NCBI GenBank assembly: GCA_005772945.1
Contig: SXIE01000034.1
Coordinates: 1-15,987 of the forward strand
DNA: 15,987 bases
DNA from: Pseudomonadota bacterium
GTDB lineage: Bacteria > Myxococcota > UBA9042 > PHBI01
Direction of reading: 5' to 3'
Positions within the stretch are counted from its first letter, which is position 1. Each line of letters opens with the position of its first letter. Made by a program: the position numbers and the translations under genes. The notes beneath the pieces were generated by a model that did not search any database, was not told the origin of the DNA, and saw nothing but the letters and a program-made list of their open reading frames with translations. This document shows, piece after piece, positions 6,781-13,381 of the stretch.

Positions 6781-6981
6781 TCAACTCGCGCCACGCGGGC
6801 GCGCCAGAACGGCGATGCGCGCCAGCTCGATCGCGCCCTTGGCGAGCGCGAGCCCGATCACCGCGTGCACGAGGCCGCCGACATATTCCTTGGTCGTGAG
6901 GAGCTCGCTGCCCCGATACGAGAAGAAGACGCAGGCCGCGACGAGCAGCGCCGCAAGCACGAGGAGGAACGCCGACTTCAT
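6781..6981 (-). CDS. Small membrane protein, 66 aa
   Basis: Not recognised. The N-terminal segment SAFLLVLAALLVAACVFF (about 3-20) is strongly hydrophobic. It is either a transmembrane helix or a lipoprotein-like signal, though no good lipobox is present (VAAC is a poor candidate at about residue 17). A second hydrophobic stretch, GGLVHAVIGLALAKGAIEL, lies at about 35-53 and gives a two-helix hairpin. The ATG at 6981 has GGAGG (6992-6988) 6 nt upstream, an ideal ribosome site, and overlaps the upstream gene's stop as ATGA. It is very likely co-made with the six-helix protein encoded just before it and may be its small partner. Real-gene confidence rests on the ribosome site, coupling and hydrophobic pattern. 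Confidence 0.72.
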   Translation of the reverse strand: MKSAFLLVLAALLVAACVFFSYRGSELLTTKEYVGGLVHAVIGLALAKGAIELARIAVLARPRGAS

Positions 6982-7748
6982 CCGAGTCCTCCAAGATACC
7001 ACGCCAACGCCAAGCCGAGACCGATCGCGATCGCGAGCACCGCGAACGTCAGCCGCGCGCCCGTCGGACGCGCCGCCGCGTGGAGCTCGGCCAGCGCAAG
7101 CGCGCGCCGCTCGGGCTCGAACAGCACGTCGAGCCGCGCCGCCCCGCCCCAACCGACGACCAGGACGACGGTCAGAGCACCCAGCACGATCGCGAGCAGC
7201 GCGGCCTCGGGCGCTGTATGCGGCCTGAGCGCGGGCACCAGATACGCGCCCACGAGCAGCGCGGCGACGCCCCAGGTCACCGCCGACAGCGCCGGGGCCG
7301 CCTCCGACCGCGGCGACTTCGACGCCAAGAGGCGCGGGCGCGTCGCGCGCAGCCAGAACGCGAAGGCCGCCCCCACGGCCAGGAGCGCCACCAACCCACC
7401 CGGACCGTGGTAGAGGCGGACGTCCGCCAGGCTCGGATGGGCGAGGAGCACCGGCAGATGGCTCGCCGGAAAGAGCCCCACGCTGAGCCAGGCCGGCGGA
7501 TAGGCGTCGAACGGCGGCGGCGTGGCGGCCGCGCGGAGTGGGGGCGGCAGGGCTGCCTCGGCCGCGCGCGAGGCGGTCTGGCGGGACCATGGACCGAGCA
7601 CGCACAGGGCCACCGCCGCGAGCGGAAAGAGCGCAAAGACCCCGCTCAACCCCGGAAGGCGCGCGCCCACGTAGGCGAGCGGCACCCCGACGAGCACCAC
7701 CGTCACGAGCAAGCCGGACGCGACCATGGCCAATGGAGAGGGCCTCAC
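6978..7748 (-). CDS. Six-helix integral membrane protein of unknown function
   Basis: 256 aa if the GTG at 7748 is used, 249 if the ATG at 7727 is used; neither has a good Shine-Dalgarno. Six hydrophobic segments are visible: VASGLLVTVVLVGVPLAYV, GVFALFPLAAVALCVL, LVALLAVGAAFAFWL, VTWGVAALLVGAYLV, AALLAIVLGALTVVLVVGW and FAVLAIAIGLGLALAWYL. A longer outside or periplasmic loop with HLPVLLAHPSLADVRLYHGPGG lies between the second and third. I see no catalytic or transporter signature. The gene overlaps the 66-aa membrane gene downstream (ATGA), implying a two-protein unit. It is divergent from the E1 gene with 114 nt between. If the promoter at 7757-7785 is real, transcription starts near 7750, so the ATG at 7727 is the more natural start. 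Confidence 0.78.
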   Translation of the reverse strand: MRPSPLAMVASGLLVTVVLVGVPLAYVGARLPGLSGVFALFPLAAVALCVLGPWSRQTASRAAEAALPPPLRAAATPPPFDAYPPAWLSVGLFPASHLPVLLAHPSLADVRLYHGPGGLVALLAVGAAFAFWLRATRPRLLASKSPRSEAAPALSAVTWGVAALLVGAYLVPALRPHTAPEAALLAIVLGALTVVLVVGWGGAARLDVLFEPERRALALAELHAAARPTGARLTFAVLAIAIGLGLALAWYLGGLG

Positions 7749-7756
7749 GGGAACGG

Positions 7757-7785
7757 ATGCTCGGGCCGGAGCGCCCCACCGTCAA
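7757..7785 (-). promoter_or_regulatory. Predicted promoter of the membrane-protein pair
   Basis: On the minus strand TTGACG (7785-7780) is followed by 17 nt and GAGCAT (7762-7757, 3 of 6). The -35 lies in CGCTTGACGGTGGGGCG, closely resembling the one at 2339-2355 (CGCTTGACGTGGGGCGG). In the same divergent gap, TATGTT (7834-7839) is a possible -10 for the E1 gene, but no -35 is visible at a sensible distance. Confidence 0.3.
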
Positions 7786-7862
7786 GCGACTTCGGCCCAC
7801 CGGGGTGACCGGGCCTTTCGTGGCGCGCGGCGGTATGTTACGCGACCCTGAGAGGGGGCCCC

Positions 7863-10079
7863 ATGAACACGCAGCTCAAGAGTTGGCTCGATCTCGGGGT
7901 CGCCGAGCTGTGCCAGGCGTACGACGTGGCGCTCGCGACGCGCGCGCAGATCGTCACCTGCATGATGATGAAGACGCGCGGCGAAGGGGTCGAGTTCTGG
8001 ATCGGCGGCCCCGGCGAGGAGGTCCACGGGACGGCCGTCGCGCTGGCGTTGCACAGGGTCATTCGGCAGACGCCGGGGCAGACGCCGGGCGACTTGGGGC
8101 TCTTCCTTCATTATAGAAGCGACGCGCTGGCCGCGATGACGGCGGCGCTCCGCGGCGAAAAGTCGTTTGCTCTCGACTACTTCCGACAGGCCCTCTCGCG
8201 CATCACCGACCCCCACTCGGGTGGGCGCCAGATGGTGATGCACCTCTGTCGGCCCTCGCTCGGGATCTGGCCGGTGCAGAGCCCCGTCGGCATGCAGCTC
8301 TCGAAGGCGGCCGGCTACGCGCGCGGGCTACAGCTCTTGAAGAAACGCGGCATCGCGGTCGGCATCGTCGGCGACGGCACGGCCGGCGAGAGTGACTTCC
8401 ACGAGGCGGCGATGGCCGCGAGCCTCTGGAAGTTGCCGATGCTGACGATGGTCACGAACAACGACGTCGCCATCAGCGTGCGCCCCGAGGACGGGCGCGG
8501 GATCCGCGACTTCCAGAAGTACGCCGAGGCGTTCGGCCTCCTCTACTTCGAGTGCGACGGCTTCGACTTCCTGGACACCTACCGCGTCACCAAGGAGGCC
8601 GCCGAGGCCATCTTGCGCGAGGGAAAGAGCGCGCTGATGGTCGCGAAAGTGCCGCGCCTCATGGGGCACTCGAGCTCGTCGGGCGGGCAGTTCGAATACG
8701 ACATGCGCGACCCGCTGCTCGAGTTCGGGACGTGGCTCGCGGCCGAGGGCGTGCTCGCGCCGGAGGCGGTCTTCAGGCGTGGCGAGGTCGATCGGCGCAA
8801 GAGCTACTTCGAGGTGCATCACCTCGGGAGCATCATGGAGCGGACGCTCGAGGGGATCCGCGAGAACTGGGCGCAGGTCCGCCAGGAGCCTGCCCCGTCG
8901 GCCGAAGCGGGCGACCACTGGAAGCACACGCGGCCGCCGTTTCCGGCGGTGAAAGAGCCGGACACGAGCGGCAAGGGCACGACGCAAATTCAGGTCAACG
9001 AGGCGCTGAACCTGGCGCTCGATCGGATCCTGGCGGGCGGCAAGGCGGCGATCTGGGGCCAGGACGTCGGTCATCGCGGCGGCGTCTTCAAGGTCACGAA
9101 CAAGCTCATCGACAAATATCCGAGCCAGGTGCGCGACGCGCCGATCAACGAGCCGCTCATCATCGGGACGGCCATGGGTGCGGCTTTCCACCGCGAGCTG
9201 GCGCTGCTTCCCGAGGTGCAGTTCGGCGACTACACGCTCAACTGCCTGCACTGGTTCGTGCACATGGGCAACGTCTACTGGTCGACGAACGGGCAGACGC
9301 CGATCAATGTGACGGTGCGGACGCCGGTCGATCCGGTGCTGGGCGGCGCGGCGTATCATTCGATGAGCTGCGAGGGCTTCTACGGCAACGTGCCGGGGCT
9401 GGTGCTGACGATTCCGGCATCGGCCTTCGATGCATATGGGCTCTTGCGGACGGCCGCCGACTACCATGGCCCGGTCCTGCAATTCGAGCCCAAGCGCCTC
9501 TACCGCATGAAGGTCGGGCCGGCGTTGCCGGGCGAGCCGACGGACGCGAAGGCGCTCGGCGAGGCGCGCAAGAATGGCGATTCGCCGACGTTCGACGACT
9601 TCCGCGTGCCATTCGGCAAGGCAGTCAGGCGGCGGGCCGGCAGCGATCTGACGATCATCGCGTGGGGCTGGGCGGGTTGGCAGTCGGTCGCGGCGGCCAA
9701 CGCGGTCGGCAAGCGGCGCGGGTTCCAGGCCGAGGTGTGGGATCTCAGGACGCTCGTTCCGTACGATCGCGAGGCGATTCTGGCGTCGGCCAAGCGCACC
9801 GGCAAGGTCCTCATCGCGCAGAATGATCGCGTGTTCGCGGGCTTCGGGCGCCAGATCCAGGGCGACTTGGTCGAGGCGCTGCCGGGGGTGTCGGTGCGCG
9901 TCATCGGCCAGCTCGACACGCCGGCGGTCGGCCAGGCGCGGGCCTTGGAAGATGCGATCACGCTGCAGGTCGAGGGGATCGTGAAGGCCATCGAGCAGAT
10001 GGCGGATCTGGCGCCGGCGGCGTGGCTCGAGAACGAGGCGCATTGGCTGCTTGGAGCGCCGAGTCGTTCGCTGCTCTGA
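7863..10079 (+). CDS. Fused E1 alpha-beta thiamine-diphosphate 2-oxoacid dehydrogenase
   Basis: 738 aa, with E1 alpha (about 1-345) joined to E1 beta (about 370-705). It decarboxylates a 2-oxoacid and reductively acylates the lipoyl arm of an E2 partner. Visible in alpha: the ThDP/metal motif GDG(170-172)-26 residues-NN(199-200), and a GHSSSSG loop with H269 where branched-chain E1 alpha proteins have their active-site loop. In beta: INEPL with E430, at the place of the ThDP-activating Glu, and AAYHS with H499. A typical C-terminal transketolase-like domain follows (VWDLRTLVPYDREAIL). All catalytic residues appear present. The start ATG has AGAGGGGG 4 nt upstream. The substrate is open: the fused form and GHSS loop favour a branched-chain (2-oxoisovalerate) type, but pyruvate or another 2-oxoacid is possible. 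No E2 or E3 gene is adjacent, so its partners must be elsewhere. Confidence 0.93.
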   Translation: MNTQLKSWLDLGVAELCQAYDVALATRAQIVTCMMMKTRGEGVEFWIGGPGEEVHGTAVALALHRVIRQTPGQTPGDLGLFLHYRSDALAAMTAALRGEKSFALDYFRQALSRITDPHSGGRQMVMHLCRPSLGIWPVQSPVGMQLSKAAGYARGLQLLKKRGIAVGIVGDGTAGESDFHEAAMAASLWKLPMLTMVTNNDVAISVRPEDGRGIRDFQKYAEAFGLLYFECDGFDFLDTYRVTKEAAEAILREGKSALMVAKVPRLMGHSSSSGGQFEYDMRDPLLEFGTWLAAEGVLAPEAVFRRGEVDRRKSYFEVHHLGSIMERTLEGIRENWAQVRQEPAPSAEAGDHWKHTRPPFPAVKEPDTSGKGTTQIQVNEALNLALDRILAGGKAAIWGQDVGHRGGVFKVTNKLIDKYPSQVRDAPINEPLIIGTAMGAAFHRELALLPEVQFGDYTLNCLHWFVHMGNVYWSTNGQTPINVTVRTPVDPVLGGAAYHSMSCEGFYGNVPGLVLTIPASAFDAYGLLRTAADYHGPVLQFEPKRLYRMKVGPALPGEPTDAKALGEARKNGDSPTFDDFRVPFGKAVRRRAGSDLTIIAWGWAGWQSVAAANAVGKRRGFQAEVWDLRTLVPYDREAILASAKRTGKVLIAQNDRVFAGFGRQIQGDLVEALPGVSVRVIGQLDTPAVGQARALEDAITLQVEGIVKAIEQMADLAPAAWLENEAHWLLGAPSRSLL

Positions 10080-10095
10080 CCGCGCGTGCCGCGCG

Positions 10096-10112
10096 TGTGA
10101 ATAACATTCACA
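10096..10112. terminator. Hairpin between the convergent E1 and oxidoreductase genes
   Basis: TGTGAAT (10096-10102), loop AAC, ATTCACA (10106-10112): a perfect 7-bp stem. It is conspicuously AT-rich in this region and lies exactly in the 28-bp convergent gap, reaching over the stop of the minus-strand gene. On the plus strand AAA follows rather than a T-run, so it is not a canonical intrinsic terminator, but position favours a termination or 3'-end role. Confidence 0.4.
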
Positions 10113-11604
10113 AAATCGAAGGTTTCTTGCGCAGCGGCAGCATGTCAGCCACGAGATCCAGGGCCTGCAGCGCGGCCCAGCACGAGCCCTCGAAGCCGAG
10201 ACCCGCATAGGCCTGGTCGCTGGTCCAGAGCACGTTGCGATGCGACGTCTCGATGTCGAGGACGGTCGCGCCGAGTGTGGCGCGGACGGTCTTGCCCGCA
10301 CCGCCGTAGATCCAACCGATCGCCGAGCGGTCGATCCCATGCGCGCCGTGATCAGCCGCGTCCGCACCGCTGGCGGCGGGCGGAAGAAGCGCCGGACAGT
10401 CGATCACCTTGAGGTGCTGGTCGAACCACGGAAGGAGTCCGCGGACGGCATCGACCGTACGCAGGACGGCGCGCTCGATCGCGTCGCGTGTCGGTGCCGC
10501 ACCACGCGCATCGATGATCGCGACGGCTTGCAGCACGCCGGGCCCGGGACGGCCATCGCCGCCCGCGTGCGGACCGACGCCAGGGCGCGCGATCCAGATG
10601 GGGCGCCCCTCGCCGACGAGCACCACATCGGTCGCCATGCCGCGCGGGAGCAGCTTCGGATCGACCGCGATATTGACGACGATGCGCCACGCGACCGGCT
10701 CGGGAAGCGCGTGCGGGTCGTGCCCACTCGGGGCGCCGATGAGGTTCGCCAGGTGCCAGGGTTGGGTGTTGCCGACGACGACCTCGCAGCCGATCGCCTC
10801 GCCGCGCTCGGCGAGATTGACGGCGATCGCCTTGCCGCGACGGAAGACGAGCCCCTCGGCAAACGCGTCGGCGCGGTAGTCGCCGGACTGGTCGCGCAGC
10901 TTGCGGATGAACATCGCCTTCAGGCCGTCGAGGCCGCCCGGCAAGCGGAAGAGGCCGGCGCGCAGGTGGGTCCAGAGGCGCGCGGTGACAAAGGGATGGA
11001 GCGGCTCGGTGTGGACGCCCGCCAGGTGCATGAGGGGCGCGAGGGCGACGGCGCGCCAGCGCGGATCGACGCCGAAGTAGTCGCGCACGAGGTCGCGATC
11101 GGCCTCGCGCAGCTCGTTCTCGACGGCGGCGCGAAGATGGCGTTGGGCCCCCTTGCCGCCCGCGTCCGCGCGAAAAGCCGGATCGCTGGCGGCCGTGAGC
11201 GCGGCCAGGCGGCGGTCGAACGCGTCGAACACGGGCAGCGCCCCGGGGAGCTCGCGCTCGAGGTCGCGTTCCCAGCTGCGGCGCTCGGCGCTGAGATCGA
11301 GCCGGACCTTGTGGGGGGCGGGCATGACGACCTGCAGCGTGGGCTCGGCCGCCTGCGGTCGGTTCTTCATCTCGTGGCCGAGGGAGAGTTCGCCGAACAC
11401 GCGCTGGACAGCCGGCGAGGTCACGAACCCGAGGAAACGCTCGGGCTCGCGCAGCAGCCAGTGTCCTTCGCGCTTGTACGCCGACGGCCGGCCGCCGTGA
11501 CCGACGACGCAGACGCGATAGCCGCGACGGGCGGCCAGCGCGGCGAGCATGAGGCCCGCCAGATCGGTGCCGAGCACGACGACGTGGTACCAGGCCTCGG
11601 TCAT
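10108..11604 (-). CDS. FAD/NAD(P)-dependent oxidoreductase, phytoene-desaturase/amine-oxidase-like fold
   Basis: 498 aa; the substrate is unknown. The N-terminal beta-alpha-beta fold is clear (YHVVVLGTDLAGLMLAAL, about 6-23, then RGYRVCVVG), and the C-terminus has the GLGFEGSCWAALQALDLV segment that resembles the second FAD-contact strand of phytoene-desaturase-like flavoproteins. The dinucleotide motif is altered: G12-T-D-L-A-G17 has Asp14 in place of the middle Gly, and the acidic residue normally ending strand 2 is G35. FAD binding is therefore likely but not secure. ATG 11604 is chosen because the Rossmann strand begins at once after it; the frame is open to 11643, and only a weak GGGA precedes the start. 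It is transcribed away from the lipid operon at 11717 through a shared 112-bp gap, so a role in lipid or isoprenoid metabolism is possible but unproven. Confidence 0.8.
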   Translation of the reverse strand: MTEAWYHVVVLGTDLAGLMLAALAARRGYRVCVVGHGGRPSAYKREGHWLLREPERFLGFVTSPAVQRVFGELSLGHEMKNRPQAAEPTLQVVMPAPHKVRLDLSAERRSWERDLERELPGALPVFDAFDRRLAALTAASDPAFRADAGGKGAQRHLRAAVENELREADRDLVRDYFGVDPRWRAVALAPLMHLAGVHTEPLHPFVTARLWTHLRAGLFRLPGGLDGLKAMFIRKLRDQSGDYRADAFAEGLVFRRGKAIAVNLAERGEAIGCEVVVGNTQPWHLANLIGAPSGHDPHALPEPVAWRIVVNIAVDPKLLPRGMATDVVLVGEGRPIWIARPGVGPHAGGDGRPGPGVLQAVAIIDARGAAPTRDAIERAVLRTVDAVRGLLPWFDQHLKVIDCPALLPPAASGADAADHGAHGIDRSAIGWIYGGAGKTVRATLGATVLDIETSHRNVLWTSDQAYAGLGFEGSCWAALQALDLVADMLPLRKKPSIL

Positions 11605-11620
11605 GATCCCAGCCGTTCTG

Positions 11621-11634
11621 CGCCCGATCGGGCG
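11621..11634. repeat. 14-bp perfect palindrome in divergent promoter region
   Basis: CGCCCGATCGGGCG is fully self-complementary. It lies 17 nt upstream of the oxidoreductase start codon and 3 nt from a second inverted repeat. It could be a dimeric-regulator site or an RNA hairpin in the oxidoreductase leader; GC-rich composition makes such palindromes less rare than in average DNA. Confidence 0.4.
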
Positions 11635-11636
11635 AC

Positions 11637-11666
11637 GCGACAAGTTTTGTCGTGTGGGGGTACACT
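11637..11666 (+). promoter_or_regulatory. Weak predicted promoter of the lipid operon
   Basis: GCGACA (11637-11642, 4 of 6 to TTGACA), 18-nt spacer, TACACT (11661-11666, 4 of 6 to TATAAT). Transcription would begin near 11673, giving a leader of about 44 nt before the ATG at 11717. The inverted repeat at 11638-11652 overlaps the -35. Confidence 0.35.
11638..11652. repeat. 15-bp inverted repeat in divergent promoter region
   Basis: CGACAA (11638-11643), centre GTT, TTGTCG (11647-11652). It overlaps where a plus-strand -35 would lie relative to TACACT (11661-11666), so a bound dimer could block or activate the lipid operon and, on the other strand, the oxidoreductase. Confidence 0.45.
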
Positions 11667-11716
11667 CCCCGGACCTGCTGGAGCGGAGCGCCAGGCGGGC
11701 TCAAGCGAGGTGGACG

Positions 11717-13381
11717 ATGCAGAACGCGCTGCGCGATACGGCGATGGTCGAGGTCAAGAGCCGCGTGCTCGAGGCGTGCCTGACCCAGGCCGCCTTGCCG
11801 GATGGGATGCCGATCGATGTCCTCGTGAATGACACGCTGCATCACGAAAAGAAGCGACTCGAGACCGACAAGAAGAGCCCGACCGCACACGAAGACGCGG
11901 CGTTCTGGGACGGGGTCAAGGCGCGGCTCGGACACGCCAATGACTCAGAAATAAAGGATATTCTTGGAACGGTGATCGGCCGTTTCGCCGACGAAATCCG
12001 CGGCAATTTCTCGGCGCCTCTCTACCAGCTCGCGACCCGCGTCATGCCGCGCGCGCTGCCGATGCTACTCAACGCGATGAGCCCCAAGCGCCTCCTCCAG
12101 CGCGGCGTGCCCGATATCGGTGACACCATCCAGATCCAGGGCGACCTCGAAGCCGTACGCGCCGTTCAAAAGCACGGCACGCTCATCCTGACCCCGACGC
12201 ACGTCTCGAACCTCGACAGCCCGGTCATCGGCTGGGCCATCTACGCGATGGGGCTCCCGCCGTTCACGTACGGCGCCGGGCTCAACCTCTTCTCGAATCC
12301 GGTGATGTCGCTGTTCATGCGGAACCTCGGCGCCTACCGCGTCGACCGCCTCAAGACTGCGCCCCTCTATAAGGATGTGCTGAAAGAGTACGCGACGATG
12401 AGCCTCGAGCTCGGGCAGCCAAACCTGTTCTTTCCGGCCGGGACGCGCGTGCGGTCCAATCGGATCGAGCAGAAGCTCAAGCTCGGGCTTCTGTCGTCGG
12501 GGCTGCGCGCGTACATCAACAACCTGCAGCGCCCGAGATCGTCGATGGCAAGCGCTGCGCGCTCTTCGCCCAACATCTACATCGTGCCGTGCACGCTGAA
12601 CTACCACCTCACGCTGGAGGCCGAGACCCTCATCGAGGACCACCTGCAGCGCGAGGGAAAGTCGCGCTACATCATCACCGACGACGAGTCCTATTTGCCG
12701 CGCAAGATCCTGCAATTCACCCAGAATCTGCTGAGCCTCGACTCGCGCATCGTCGTCGAGATCGCTCCGCCGATCGATCCATTCGGCAATCGCGTCGACC
12801 CCGCGACCGGAGAATCGGTCGACCGCCACGGCCGCGTGATCGACATCCGCCGCTACGTCACCGATCGCAGCGGCCAGCCCGTGCACCTCCCGCAGCGCGA
12901 CCGTATCTACACGCAAGAAGCCGGCGAGGCGATCGCGCGCGCCTTTCTCGCGCACAACGTCGTAGTCTCGACCCAGCTCGTCGCGTTCGTCGCCTGGGAG
13001 GTCCTGCGCGCCCGCGCGGCCGCACGAGGCGGGGGCTCCGTCGATCTCTATCGCTTCCTGCGCAGCGGCGATGACGGCACCGGGCTCGAGCTCGGCCGCT
13101 TCACCGAGCTCGTGCACGCCACCTGTCGCGTGCTCGCGACCAAGGCCGAGGCTGGCGCGATCAAACTCGATCGCGGCCCCGTCCAGCGCGGCGACGCGAC
13201 GGAGATCATCCAATCGGCGCTGCGTCATTTCGCCAGCTATCACACGCGCGCGGTGCTCGTACGCAAGGGCGACCGCCTGTTCGCGAACGACATGAAGCTG
13301 CTGCTCTACTACTCGAATCGCTTGCGCGGCTATGCGCTCGAGAAGGAGCTCGCGCCGCTCTTTCGCGAAGGAGGTGCATGA
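11717..13381 (+). CDS. Glycerol-3-phosphate / 1-acylglycerol-3-phosphate acyltransferase (PlsB/PlsC superfamily)
   Basis: 554 aa. It transfers a fatty acyl group to glycerol-3-phosphate or lysophosphatidate at the membrane. Motif I is the catalytic H-x4-D in PTHVSNLDSP (H162, D167). Motif II-like GAYRVDR follows. Motif III reads FFPAGTRVRS (238-247), where family members usually have FPEGTRS, so the motif's Glu is Ala241. Motif IV could be IYIVPCTLNY. There is no evident multi-pass membrane domain, and the protein is longer than PlsC (about 240-300 aa) but shorter than E. coli PlsB (about 800 aa). The residues after about 450 match nothing I recognise. ATG 11717 is set by GAGGTGG (11707-11713) just upstream. 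It overlaps gpsA, which supplies glycerol-3-phosphate; this favours a glycerol-3-phosphate acyltransferase role, with the exact acceptor unresolved. Confidence 0.85.
   Translation: MQNALRDTAMVEVKSRVLEACLTQAALPDGMPIDVLVNDTLHHEKKRLETDKKSPTAHEDAAFWDGVKARLGHANDSEIKDILGTVIGRFADEIRGNFSAPLYQLATRVMPRALPMLLNAMSPKRLLQRGVPDIGDTIQIQGDLEAVRAVQKHGTLILTPTHVSNLDSPVIGWAIYAMGLPPFTYGAGLNLFSNPVMSLFMRNLGAYRVDRLKTAPLYKDVLKEYATMSLELGQPNLFFPAGTRVRSNRIEQKLKLGLLSSGLRAYINNLQRPRSSMASAARSSPNIYIVPCTLNYHLTLEAETLIEDHLQREGKSRYIITDDESYLPRKILQFTQNLLSLDSRIVVEIAPPIDPFGNRVDPATGESVDRHGRVIDIRRYVTDRSGQPVHLPQRDRIYTQEAGEAIARAFLAHNVVVSTQLVAFVAWEVLRARAAARGGGSVDLYRFLRSGDDGTGLELGRFTELVHATCRVLATKAEAGAIKLDRGPVQRGDATEIIQSALRHFASYHTRAVLVRKGDRLFANDMKLLLYYSNRLRGYALEKELAPLFREGGA

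Noticed and set aside
10096..10112. Second FadR-type operator
   Set aside because: Half-sites TGAAT/ATTCA are similar, but the centre is 5 bp shorter than in the 2240-2257 box, about half a helical turn, and it lies at gene ends rather than a promoter.
8328..10367. 679-codon open frame on the minus strand
   Set aside because: Lies opposite the well-supported fused E1 gene and is composed of Arg/Ala/Leu-rich shadow sequence.
10240..11832. 530-codon plus-strand open frame opposite the oxidoreductase
   Set aside because: The minus-strand frame has a Rossmann-like start and a FAD-type C-terminus; the plus frame has neither and runs into the acyltransferase gene out of frame.
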